Assembly (NCBI RefSeq): GCF_020687765.1 | Contig: NZ_JAJEWJ010000003.1 | Location: forward strand, 124,001-188,000 | DNA length: 64,000 nucleotides | From: Sphingobacterium sp. FBM7-1 | GTDB lineage: Bacteria; Bacteroidota; Bacteroidia; Sphingobacteriales; Sphingobacteriaceae | Reading direction: 5' to 3' | Shown here: positions 7,503 to 15,818 of the stretch, piece by piece | How the letters are laid out: each line of letters starts with the position of its first letter | How positions within the stretch are numbered: the first letter of the stretch is position 1 | The notes under the pieces: generated by a model | Seen by the model: the letters and a program-made list of their open reading frames with translations, nothing else | The model's database searches: none | What the model was told of the DNA's origin: nothing | Made by a program: the position numbers and the translations under genes

Positions 7503-8543
7503 CTATAAGTTCATTTCCACTAAAACATAATCCATATCTTTTGATAACGCTATTGCATATCCCTTTTCGTCATCGTCACGTATACAAAACGAATGGATTT
7601 TCCGGTCTGTTTTATAAGTATCTATGAGGTTTCCTTTTGGAGAAAACTTTAAAATATAACTATGAGAAACAGAATTTTTGTCCTTCCTTGGCATCCCCGT
7701 GTACAGTAAATAAAAATAATCAGCTGTAGCATAGATATCGGAAAAATACTCCAAATCTGTATCCGTTATCTGAACTACTCCACGCGAATTTATAATTCTT
7801 TTATATAGCCCATCGGAAAGATTAAGATCCATACGTTGCAACAGCTGTAAAGAATCTCCACTAAGTCTGTAAAAAGAAGCCTCACCTAAAAAATACGAAG
7901 CGAATGCCAAAACCTTATTCCCCTTATTATACGCGATATGTCCTTGACCCAACACATATTGATTTTCTCGCTCACTCAAGTCTTTAATATACTGCGGATA
8001 TATATTATAATTTTTCACCATATCACCCTTATTATCAAACACCTTTATAGAACCTTTCTCATACGGTCCGGTAGTAACAAAACCCTCACCTGTCTGAACA
8101 ATCCTATCTGCAATTCCCAAATCCAACAGTTTGCTTGGCTTCAGGTGTCCATTTACAAGATTGCCAATATCATATTCCATATGTTTACCGTTCTGCCGTT
8201 GCAGAACTGATAAAAGACCGCTCTCATTCGTTCTTGACAATAATAGAGGCGGAATAACTTCATCAGGCCCTTGTCCTACCTGCAATTGCCGTCCTAAAAA
8301 CTGATTATTCTTGATGTCATAAAACGCTAATATCTTTTCTTCTATATTATCGGTAATGACTAGCGTATCGTTACAAATGGCTATTTGGGTTGGCTTGCCC
8401 AATAAAAAATCAATTGCTATCTCGTTGCTTTGAACGGGAATCGCATTATTTAGTAACTCTTTCGTATCATGGCTTTTTCGATTACATGAAAAAAGGATTA
8501 TTGATGCGCTGAAAAAAACCTTTAAATATAGTACATTCTTCAT
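7503..8543 (-). CDS. Six-bladed beta-propeller lipoprotein 2
   Basis: From the ATG at 8543 it gives 346 residues with a lipoprotein signal, KNVLYLKVFFSASIILFSC. An upstream ATG at 8564 is in frame, but the signal peptide fits the later start better. The family signature appears as VGQGPDEVIPP near residue 87. Repeated strand pairs such as TQIAICNDTLVITDN and ATADYFYLLYTG follow. The C-terminus ends after a propeller-closing strand (SKDMDYVLVEMNL). It lies 145 bp after NVEALA peptide B with a perfect hairpin in between, and is followed by the broken transglutaminase gene. A surface or periplasmic binding role is inferred from the fold. Confidence 0.85.
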   Translation of the reverse strand: MKNVLYLKVFFSASIILFSCNRKSHDTKELLNNAIPVQSNEIAIDFLLGKPTQIAICNDTLVITDNIEEKILAFYDIKNNQFLGRQLQVGQGPDEVIPPLLLSRTNESGLLSVLQRQNGKHMEYDIGNLVNGHLKPSKLLDLGIADRIVQTGEGFVTTGPYEKGSIKVFDNKGDMVKNYNIYPQYIKDLSERENQYVLGQGHIAYNKGNKVLAFASYFLGEASFYRLSGDSLQLLQRMDLNLSDGLYKRIINSRGVVQITDTDLEYFSDIYATADYFYLLYTGMPRKDKNSVSHSYILKFSPKGNLIDTYKTDRKIHSFCIRDDDEKGYAIALSKDMDYVLVEMNL

Positions 8544-8665
8544 TTTTTGAAATTCTGAGTCCACTTAATCACAGCTGAAACAACAAAGTCATCAAATATA
8601 CAGGCGTACTTTGCGGTACCAGATTGTTAAGTTAATGACAATTCAACATTTTTAATTACAAGAAA

Positions 8666-8696
8666 TACAGCCGTCTCTATTTTGAAGACGGCTGTA
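8666..8696 (-). terminator. Intercistronic hairpin after NVEALA B
   Basis: A perfect 11-bp stem, TACAGCCGTCT/AGACGGCTGTA, with a 9-nt loop, 12 bp past the peptide stop. On the minus strand TTTCTT follows, so this is the most terminator-like of the four intercistronic hairpins. Confidence 0.7.
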
Positions 8697-8708
8697 CATG
8701 TTTACAGG

Positions 8709-8948
8709 TTAACAATAATACAAATTACCAGTTTGTCCATTAACGAGTTCATATGTACCACAAAGCGCGCCAGAACAACTGCTTGAACAGCTGTTCCCTC
8801 CTCCATTCTCCCCACTTGCAAGTGCCTCTACATTAGCCAAGCTAAGAGCAGACAGCGCATCTTCAGATTCATCATTAACATTCACATTAACTGCGGCCAC
8901 TGCTGCAATCACTACAGCCAGTATGCCTCCAAAAATTTTCTTCTTCAT
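8709..8948 (-). CDS. NVEALA-family secreted peptide B
   Basis: 79 residues. The 44-residue N-terminus differs from copy A only at a few positions (AVVIAAV, NVNDES). After NVEALA comes SGENGGG and a 28-residue tail with five cysteines (CSSSCSGALCGTYE and a terminal YYC), unrelated to the tails of A, C and D. Cleavage after ALA would release a 35-residue peptide, and after the glycines one of about 28. A complete structured leader and operator site 4 lie upstream, and propeller 2 is downstream. Confidence 0.85.
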   Translation of the reverse strand: MKKKIFGGILAVVIAAVAAVNVNVNDESEDALSALSLANVEALASGENGGGNSCSSSCSGALCGTYELVNGQTGNLYYC

Positions 8949-9256
8949 TTTTTTTGAAATTTTAGGGGAGCTTTAACAAGCTCCTTTTTTTATAATACTG
9001 TTAATCTTCGGGCAGAAGCCATTCTACCCCACTGTATCTATCCTTTCAACAGTTCCCTGTGCTATACAAGGTTTCTTTCCAAATGTTTATCTTTGCCGCT
9101 GTACCTCCTTTCTTATTAGGGTGGGATAGCAGGCGGACAGGCTGTATAACTTTTTGCTGAGAGACCAGCCTGCCGCCTTACTTTTCCCTATAATTTCATT
9201 CTTTGTATTTTCTCTAAATTAAGCTCCTTAATAAAAGAAAAAGAATTTTTACAGCA
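8949..9256 (-). promoter_or_regulatory. NVEALA leader, copy B
   Basis: The leader of about 300 nt has three foldable parts. Next to the start is GGAGCTT/AAGCTCC (8968-8985). Then comes a GGGCAGAA/TTCTACCC stem (9010-9029). Furthest out is a GC-rich stem, AGGCGGACAGGCTG (9131-9144) with CAGCCTGCCGCCT (9166-9178), with one bulged base and a 21-nt loop. A -10-like TTAATTTA lies near 9217, 34 bp from operator site 4. Confidence 0.65.
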
Positions 9257-9280
9257 ATCAATTCTGACTCAATTCTATCA
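9257..9280 (-). promoter_or_regulatory. Operator site 4, upstream of NVEALA B
   Basis: ATCAATTCTGACTCAATTCT followed by ATCA. It has the 11-bp direct repeat with the canonical GAC spacer, and the -10-like element follows after 34 bp in the gene direction. Confidence 0.75.
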
Positions 9281-9352
9281 AGACGTACATAAAACACGAA
9301 GATATTTGTGAGGTTTACCAAGGGGTCTATGGCATGGGGCTTTCCCTTCTTT

Positions 9353-9393
9353 CATAAACCGTACGGTATATGTCGTAAACCGCACGGTTTATG
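9353..9393 (-). repeat. Inverted repeat downstream of propeller 3
   Basis: Arms CATAAACCGT and ACGGTTTATG enclose 21 nt that contain a second, partly overlapping copy of the same arms. It lies 66 nt past the stop of propeller 3, so it may be a terminator, although no U-tract follows. Confidence 0.4.
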
Positions 9394-9458
9394 GCTGCAT
9401 TGCATTGCCATTGTTCACAAGGAGATTGTTCGCGTTCATTGCAATATAGCATAGGCAT

Positions 9459-10478
9459 TTAGATCAATTCGTCAAGATCCAAATAGGCGAACTGTATCTC
9501 GCTATCTAAATTCAGAATAATTCTGTCGTTGGTTTCATCGTAACAAAAGTCGGCAATCTTATGTTCCGTTTCTACTGTCTTGATATAATGACCACTTGTA
9601 TCAAAAACAATAAATTTGGTGGGAATATGATCCTCTTGAGAATGGTTTTCTCCAGCATAAGTTGCAAAAATATAATCCCCACAAAACGCTACTTTTCTGT
9701 AGTATGGTGTACGGCTCGACGTTCTATTGCCCCAGCCCGGCCCATATATTTCCGATTGGAGCTTTCCATCCAGCGTGTAAATAGTCATCAAATCATCGTA
9801 GGCATAACATTCTACAAACAATCCGTGTTTATCAGAAACTGCGAAGCTCACTCGTTTCTTACGTATTTCAGGATGTTCTTGACCAAGGGTTTCTACCTCA
9901 CCTGTCCGCATGTTCCATTTGGCTACCGACTGCGTGAAATCATTCGTTCCTATCGGTTTTATAAATAACCCAATCGATACGGAATCACTTAACAGGTTGT
10001 ATACATGTGGAAACAGCGCATTTTCAATCCTAACCTTCTCCGTCGGCATGTAAGTGGGCGCAGCCAATGCACTATCGATATCATAGCGAAATATCCGCTG
10101 CTTACCATGATCCGACACCCAGAAAGCATGATTATTTTTATCTTCTTCAATATGTCCTATAACCGCTATTTCTCCAGGACCCTGTCCGATATCGGTAATA
10201 CTTGTAACATAGCGAAAATTATCCTTCTCCAAAACATGAATAAGCTTATCGGTAGATTTATGATCAGCTATCAGTAGATACTTATCTACAAGATATAAAC
10301 GTGCTGTGCTACCGATCAAAACGTCTTCTATTACTATCTCTTTGATCACGCTTTCCACATTCGAAATGTTATCCCGTTTATGCTGATACAACCCAGAATC
10401 GGAAGTGTTGGAACAGGCCAGGCAGCCCGAGACGACGAACACCAACAAAGCTCTTTCTATATTTTTCATTCTTTTCAT
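9459..10478 (-). CDS. Six-bladed beta-propeller lipoprotein 3
   Basis: 339 residues. The signal ends in VVSGCLACS, so the lipidated residue is probably Cys22. Signature GQGPGEIAVIGH falls near residue 100, and repeated blade strands follow (HAFWVSDHGKQRIFRYD, KHGLFVECYAYDDLMTIYT). Unlike propellers 1, 2, 4 and 5 it has no NVEALA gene in front. It is transcribed alone from operator site 5. A decayed copy with an internal deletion lies at 22837-23197, matching its N-terminal third and its last ~15 residues (DSEIQFAYLDLD). An alternative ATG three codons downstream is equally possible. Confidence 0.85.
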   Translation of the reverse strand: MKRMKNIERALLVFVVSGCLACSNTSDSGLYQHKRDNISNVESVIKEIVIEDVLIGSTARLYLVDKYLLIADHKSTDKLIHVLEKDNFRYVTSITDIGQGPGEIAVIGHIEEDKNNHAFWVSDHGKQRIFRYDIDSALAAPTYMPTEKVRIENALFPHVYNLLSDSVSIGLFIKPIGTNDFTQSVAKWNMRTGEVETLGQEHPEIRKKRVSFAVSDKHGLFVECYAYDDLMTIYTLDGKLQSEIYGPGWGNRTSSRTPYYRKVAFCGDYIFATYAGENHSQEDHIPTKFIVFDTSGHYIKTVETEHKIADFCYDETNDRIILNLDSEIQFAYLDLDELI

Positions 10479-10635
10479 AACAACAATCCATTAGGTTTTT
10501 GTACTCGCACACCTATGCTTACCGCTCGCCATTTGACCATAAAACACAGGCGCAAAACTTACAATTGTAAATATTATATTCTCTTTATAAACAAATAAAG
10601 CAAAGAACCCTGAATGGAGAAAAGAAACAGACAAC

Positions 10636-10660
10636 TCAATTCTGACTCAATTCTGTCAGC
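10636..10660 (-). promoter_or_regulatory. Operator site 5, upstream of propeller 3
   Basis: CTCAATTCTGACTCAATTCT followed by GTCAG. In the gene direction TTTATTTG follows after 35 bp. The 60 bp from the site to the -10 closely match site 2 at lepB. Confidence 0.75.
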
Positions 10661-10677
10661 CGAAAGTTTTAAAAAAA

Positions 10678-10720
10678 ATCCGCTCGTTTAAATTTATCCG
10701 GAAAGCGCTTTCACGAACAT
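10678..10720 (-). pseudogene. Remnant of the 3' end of the TlpA-like gene
   Basis: About 40 bp match the last codons of the thioredoxin-like gene at 13702 (the KFKRADF region, with TTTAAATTTATCCGGAAA identical). The remnant sits beside operator site 5 just as the intact 3' end sits beside degenerate site 6, so the block site plus tlpA end was duplicated. The rest of 10721-10868 holds nothing I recognise. Confidence 0.65.
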
Positions 10721-10868
10721 TAATGTAAAAGAAACAATTCTCAAGACGTTATTCTTGTTTATTCATATTGTGCATTTATTAATCTATATTTCTAGAGTCG
10801 TCCTTTACATCTTTATTAAATAAAACAACAAATCAATTTAAAATAAGGGAAACTCGGGCGAAATATCT

Positions 10869-13538
10869 TTAGCGGTCTTGCGGGATGGAAACCTCGAATT
10901 CTAACAGCTGTTGCCATATACGGCCCTTTATATCTAGCCCCTCTAATAGTATACAATATGTACCCGGCTCATCAGAAACATAAAAATCAAATTTCGTATA
11001 CTTCCCCCTATTGATGACCAAACTGGGCTCCCAATGAATAGTCGTACGCAGATCTTTTATAGCAATGGGATCTGCATTGGTTCCATAAGCCGGCTTGTAA
11101 AAAGTCTTCGTCCGATACAGCCCTTCAGGACGTATAGTCGTTTTACCGCGCGGCACCGAGATTCGATTGAATCCCTCATTACCGGGTTTGGTCGTTATGT
11201 AAAAAATAAGCTTTTTGGAATCGACACCATAAAAACCGTTGGCAAGAACCTCTACGCTTTCAATTGCTTCAATGGGCAAAGACCGCACCTCGATCGAATC
11301 TATGTCCATACCATCCAAGACGTATACACCTATGTCTCCGATTGGCCAACCTGTCTCAGGATCCCAACGCAATACATTACCGATTTGATCCATTATATAC
11401 TGCCCTAAGTGCGTGTGCCCTTTAAAATCATCTGCTGTAAATATATGGTCAGCATTGCCCGCACCATACGGATTTTTCGATCTATTGGACACCCTGTTCT
11501 GCCTACGGTTCACCTGCACCTCATCAATCATGATCGTTCCTTCCACCAGTCCGGCACGCCGCAACTCGGCATGACGCGCATTAGACGCCCTGATCTGATC
11601 CAATTGCAACGTATTCACATCGATTCGCTCCAACGGATGATTTCGGTTCGGACCGATTTCCGGCAGGTCCTCTTCCACTACGGAAATATCGATCCGATCC
11701 CCGCCCTTAGCGTCCCTTGCCGACAGAATAAAGGCCATACTATCGGGAAATAGCAGACCGTTAAATTCGAAATACCCGTACTCATTGGAGATGGTCTCCT
11801 GATATTCCAAAAGACTGCTTGTCGGAAAGAGTTGCACCGTCGCGCCAACTTCGGGCGCCTGCCTGCCTAATTTCTTGGTATGGCCGGCAATCCTTATCCC
11901 TTTCTCAACACTGTACAGAGGTTGTTCTGTCGTTTTTAGCTCCGTCCAATCGATATTACGCCAGCCCTGCGTGAGCATCAGGTAATCCAGATCCTGCCTT
12001 TTGATGTTCCCGTTGGCAAAGTAAGATCCCGGTTTCTCGATAAACCCCTTTATATCGGAGCTGAGCAGAAGGGCTGACAGGATATTTGGAGCTTCTTCCA
12101 GTTCACCGCTATCTATCTTACCCAGGTGTAACACGCTAGCGGAGAAGGCACCGATCAGCAGGCTGTCCGCTTCGTTGTGTGTTCCGATTTCTACCGTTAC
12201 TTTTTCTCTCGTGGAATAACTTTCTTTATCCAACGTAATCGTTATAGGCACCTGTTTTGAAGTACTGTAGTGAAAAAACGGCCGCTCGGCAATCGGCTTA
12301 AATTCGTTGTCCAGAACGCTAAGCGTGAGCACCCCGTTGGGCAGATCGGCCGTACCCGCCGAAAAGACTACTTGCTGCCCCGTCACCTGCTCGCGTGATG
12401 CCAGGTAGGCCCTGCCCAGATGGTGGACTACAAAATAGATTTCCCTGCCATCGACCAGATCATCCGAAAGATTCAACTCGGCTGTCAGCCGCCCTTCCTG
12501 AAGGTTGTCCAGCATCAGCGAATAGCCCGATGTATATACAGGAGGCACAGCAATTTCTTGAGACCTGCCGTCTTCAAACTTCGCAACCGCCCGAAGCGCA
12601 CTGCCTGAAATAGGGAACAGCGTTGTAGCCCCCATTCCCAGTTCATTAGTGCGAATATGGGTCAGCGTATCCGCACCGGACAGAAAAAAAACCTCTGCCG
12701 CTACCCCCAGCCCGCTAGCGTCAGCCGCCTTCACCGCAACACGGTTTGTTCGGTCTGCCAAGAGTTTTCCCCTTTCCGGCAGTAGCTGTATGTCATTTCG
12801 CTTTAGTGCTGGCACAGTTTTGAAAACCTTCTGAACCGAACGACCGTCGGATGTCTCAAAACGATACCGTACAACCGCGTTTTCGTGACGACTATTCAAT
12901 GTAAGGGACACCGTACCTTCCACATCTGTACGCCCACGCTTCTTCTCTACCACTTTACCTTCATTCAGGATTTCAAACTGTACAGCCTTATTAGCAAGAG
13001 GGGCACCCTCCAATTCCGTCAGGTTGATCGTATAAATCTGTCCTTTGGCGTCTTGTTCTGCAGCCGTATAAGTCAGCACCTTATCCGAACGCCCGTTACT
13101 GATCGGTATCGTTCGGTCGTAGAAGAATGCTTCATCGCTATTTCGCATCCAGTTGGTATAGGCCCTCAATCGGTAAGAACCCTCGGTAATCGTATCGTGC
13201 AGGGCGATATCCGCCAGGCCAAGTCCCATTACCAATGGAATTTTGATCCTGCTGACGACCTCCCGCGTAGGATTAATCAATTCAATATACGCTAGGCCAC
13301 TTAGGTTAGACAAAAGATTATCGACTCCCACCGTGCAGTAGGCTTTGATCCAAATGGTATCACCCGTTGTATAACTCGGCTTGTCCAAATGCAGGTAAAG
13401 CTTTTCCTGAAGATTCACCCCGTGGTATTCTTGGCCTTTACCGAGGACTGCATGGATGTCCTGTGCATAGCCACAGCTAATTCCCCAAATGACGAGAATA
13501 AGAAATGAGCGCTTTAACCTAGCGTATATTATACCCAC
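10869..13538 (-). CDS. Macroglobulin (MG2)-like protein with C-terminal TonB-plug-like domain
   Basis: 889 residues. The signal-like N-terminus (SFLILVIWGISCGYAQD) is followed by EKLYLHLDKPSYTTGDTIWIKAY, the MG2-type strand found at the start of many large Bacteroidota exported proteins. Several beta-sandwich domains follow. Near the C-terminus is a plug-like region (QIGNVLRWDPETGWPIGD, then PIEAIESVEVLANGFYG and LIFYITTK). Such proteins are thought to work with outer-membrane transport or surface assembly. The only start is GTG, directly after an in-frame TGA. It lies inside the truncated DUF3784 remnant, so the native start was lost in a rearrangement. Expression may therefore be impaired. 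Confidence 0.7.
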   Translation of the reverse strand: MGIIYARLKRSFLILVIWGISCGYAQDIHAVLGKGQEYHGVNLQEKLYLHLDKPSYTTGDTIWIKAYCTVGVDNLLSNLSGLAYIELINPTREVVSRIKIPLVMGLGLADIALHDTITEGSYRLRAYTNWMRNSDEAFFYDRTIPISNGRSDKVLTYTAAEQDAKGQIYTINLTELEGAPLANKAVQFEILNEGKVVEKKRGRTDVEGTVSLTLNSRHENAVVRYRFETSDGRSVQKVFKTVPALKRNDIQLLPERGKLLADRTNRVAVKAADASGLGVAAEVFFLSGADTLTHIRTNELGMGATTLFPISGSALRAVAKFEDGRSQEIAVPPVYTSGYSLMLDNLQEGRLTAELNLSDDLVDGREIYFVVHHLGRAYLASREQVTGQQVVFSAGTADLPNGVLTLSVLDNEFKPIAERPFFHYSTSKQVPITITLDKESYSTREKVTVEIGTHNEADSLLIGAFSASVLHLGKIDSGELEEAPNILSALLLSSDIKGFIEKPGSYFANGNIKRQDLDYLMLTQGWRNIDWTELKTTEQPLYSVEKGIRIAGHTKKLGRQAPEVGATVQLFPTSSLLEYQETISNEYGYFEFNGLLFPDSMAFILSARDAKGGDRIDISVVEEDLPEIGPNRNHPLERIDVNTLQLDQIRASNARHAELRRAGLVEGTIMIDEVQVNRRQNRVSNRSKNPYGAGNADHIFTADDFKGHTHLGQYIMDQIGNVLRWDPETGWPIGDIGVYVLDGMDIDSIEVRSLPIEAIESVEVLANGFYGVDSKKLIFYITTKPGNEGFNRISVPRGKTTIRPEGLYRTKTFYKPAYGTNADPIAIKDLRTTIHWEPSLVINRGKYTKFDFYVSDEPGTYCILLEGLDIKGRIWQQLLEFEVSIPQDR

Positions 13539-13620
13539 TCAAAACGTATTTAGCAGTTCTCTCGTTAACTAAAAGGAACACAAGGCCTATTAGGATAGTC
13601 AGAAAATATATAATACCCAT
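13519..13620 (-). pseudogene. Truncated 5' copy of the DUF3784-like gene
   Basis: The first 31 codons match the gene at 4028-4720 almost perfectly (MGIIYFLTILIGLVF to KYVLSGYN). The frame then runs into unrelated DNA and stops at TAG after IR. About 20 bp of 5' flank (TAAATTATTTTTATCAAATG) are also shared. The broken end overlaps the GTG start of the macroglobulin-like gene, which marks a recombination junction near 13530. Confidence 0.85.
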
Positions 13621-13683
13621 TTGATAAAAATAATTTATACTAAAAATAAGCAGTTTATCGTGATTTCAGAAAGAAACAGACGT

Positions 13684-13697
13684 CTCAACGCTATCAG
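13684..13697 (-). promoter_or_regulatory. Degenerate operator half-site (site 6)
   Basis: CTCAACGCTATCAG keeps one altered repeat unit plus the distal TATCAG, followed by the TTTCTTTC tract as at site 5. One whole 11-bp unit is missing. It precedes the truncated DUF3784 copy and is probably inactive. Confidence 0.5.
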
Positions 13698-13701
13698 CCG
13701 A

Positions 13702-15633
13702 TCAATTATCCAGAAAATCCGCTCTTTTAAATTTATCCGGAAAACGTTTAACGAAGTCAGACTTCCAGTTACGCATAATATATTTATCATCTAATATCCT
13801 ACCTTCTGCATCAACCAGGATATAACGTGGAATCCCATTGAATCGGAACAGCTCGCGCAAGGCCAAATATTCGTCGTCGCTGACTTTGTAGGAATTGACC
13901 ATTTTTTGCTTTGCCGTATACTCCCGATAAAATTTTTCACTCGTGCTCTGGTCCGTTACAAAAAGAAAAGCAAAATCCGGGTGATCTGCATATTTCTCCC
14001 GATCGGCTAAATGAGCTTCGATACCTGCCCGACAAGGTGCACACCATTCCGCCCAAAAGTCCACAATCAACACCTTGCCTTTATATTTATCCGCTATACT
14101 TTTAAAGACTTTCGCACCATCGGTATCCGGCAACTCGTAACCCGCTCTGCGAGTTTCCAAATAATCGGAGTAGTCCTTTATATTTCGAACAACCGTGGGG
14201 CGTTCGATAAGCTCTTTTTCCACAAGCTTATTGCCGAAATCGGGGAGTTGTTTGAGCATGACGGTAATATGTCTGCCTAAGGCGATATCGTTTATCAAAC
14301 CCATTTTCGCTGTCTCAGGCTGCGTCAATGTGGAATCCTTAAAGACAGACCGGATGCGAAATGGGTCTGCATATTCATAGCGGTTGATAAAAACTGAAAA
14401 ATCTGAAGACACCAAGTAAGTTTGCTTATTAAAGTCCAGTTCATTAACAAAATCATAGTAGTCATCCGGCAGTGGCATCTTCAGTATCTGGTTAGCCGTA
14501 TCCTGCTTGCTATAATAATCTCTATTGCTGGCATATTCAAAAAAATAAGTGGCATAAACCATATCGAGCTGTGCCTTGATCAATGACGAAAGCTTCGCGT
14601 CTACATTACTCGCCAACAGAACCGAATCAAAATGTAAAGACTCCGCTTTCCACTGGTTTAGCCAAGTATTTTTAAACTCACTCGGTGCTACCTTTTTCTG
14701 ACTATCAAGTAGCTTTTTGTAGTCCGGTCTACGGGTATCTATCGCAAATAGACTTTCATTAAACTCACCCAAATCACCTAAATACTGCGTATGTTGCCAA
14801 GTATAGCTTCTGTCTCGATACCGATCACCCTGTAAAAAATCTCCCCAGTCCAGTAGTAGTCCTATGGTATGTCCTGGCTCAGCATAAAACTCAATAGTTT
14901 GATCATTGATTACTATAGACGTTATTTCGGGATACAGTGCTTCATATGATACTTCAAAAGTACCGTTTTCATAAATCCTCGCCGTAGCTGGAAAATCCTC
15001 TCGTGTGAACAGGTCGCTTTGGTAAATGATACCACTGGAAAAGCCCAGCCGCGGATCATAACCTTTAATATACCCGACGATACGTACCGAATCTCTTCCA
15101 AAAAAGTCATCCCCGTCATAGGATGTCAGTACCTCGGGGGTTTCAGCCTTTGCCAACTCGGCATGAACCCATTCCAACGCTTCTTTTTCTTTTTGATCAT
15201 CCGATCGTTTGCGGAACTGCTTTGCTTTCCCATCTAGATTGATCCCATAAATATACGTTCTCTCCGCGTCACCAAAATCAATTTGCTGAACATGTGCAGG
15301 CAAAGGATCAAATATTAAGGTAACGAGTGTGTCGCCAGATTTGGGTGTCCGAAGTTTTTCATCAAATGCTGCACCGGCAATTCCTTTCGGATATATTCTC
15401 TGCTCTGAATCGACTGCTTTAATAAAGTTTTTTTTGGAAAACATGCTCCACCACCCTGGAATGAACGTGACATGGACATCCACAAAGGTGGCAGTATCGA
15501 CAGTTCGAACAGCCGCGATATGATAAATACCCGAATTTTGCAGCTCTACCGGCAGATGTTTAATCTTATCGGCTTGACCGTGAGCTATAATCGAGAAAAC
15601 TACTAGAATCAATAGGAGGAGTTTCTTTTTCAT
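13702..15633 (-). CDS. TlpA-like thioredoxin-fold protein, exported
   Basis: 643 residues with a signal peptide (KKKLLLLILVVFSIIAHGQA). The first ~480 residues are a family-specific beta-rich and helical region. Residues ~500-643 form a thioredoxin fold: KVLIVDFWAEWCAPCRAG with the redox pair Cys531/Cys534, and cis-proline GIPRYILVD near 602. Proteins of this layout act in periplasmic thiol-disulfide exchange. Here the likely clients are the cysteine-containing NVEALA peptides or lipoproteins, which is inference from position only. A possible promoter, CAAATATA on the plus strand (TATATTTG toward the gene) near 15724, lacks a clear -33. Confidence 0.8.
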   Translation of the reverse strand: MKKKLLLLILVVFSIIAHGQADKIKHLPVELQNSGIYHIAAVRTVDTATFVDVHVTFIPGWWSMFSKKNFIKAVDSEQRIYPKGIAGAAFDEKLRTPKSGDTLVTLIFDPLPAHVQQIDFGDAERTYIYGINLDGKAKQFRKRSDDQKEKEALEWVHAELAKAETPEVLTSYDGDDFFGRDSVRIVGYIKGYDPRLGFSSGIIYQSDLFTREDFPATARIYENGTFEVSYEALYPEITSIVINDQTIEFYAEPGHTIGLLLDWGDFLQGDRYRDRSYTWQHTQYLGDLGEFNESLFAIDTRRPDYKKLLDSQKKVAPSEFKNTWLNQWKAESLHFDSVLLASNVDAKLSSLIKAQLDMVYATYFFEYASNRDYYSKQDTANQILKMPLPDDYYDFVNELDFNKQTYLVSSDFSVFINRYEYADPFRIRSVFKDSTLTQPETAKMGLINDIALGRHITVMLKQLPDFGNKLVEKELIERPTVVRNIKDYSDYLETRRAGYELPDTDGAKVFKSIADKYKGKVLIVDFWAEWCAPCRAGIEAHLADREKYADHPDFAFLFVTDQSTSEKFYREYTAKQKMVNSYKVSDDEYLALRELFRFNGIPRYILVDAEGRILDDKYIMRNWKSDFVKRFPDKFKRADFLDN

Positions 15634-15818
15634 AACTTGTAACTTAATGATTACTATAATATTTTTTTAGGTTTAAAGAAACGATTCCATCGGCACGTAT
15701 TCATAAAGGAATCCTTAGACATTCAAATATAAGCTATTTTGCCCACAGTATGATCGCTTTTGAGTTTACCACAGTTATACCTTACGTTATTTTCAAAACC
15801 AGTTTATGCTAAAAAAGT

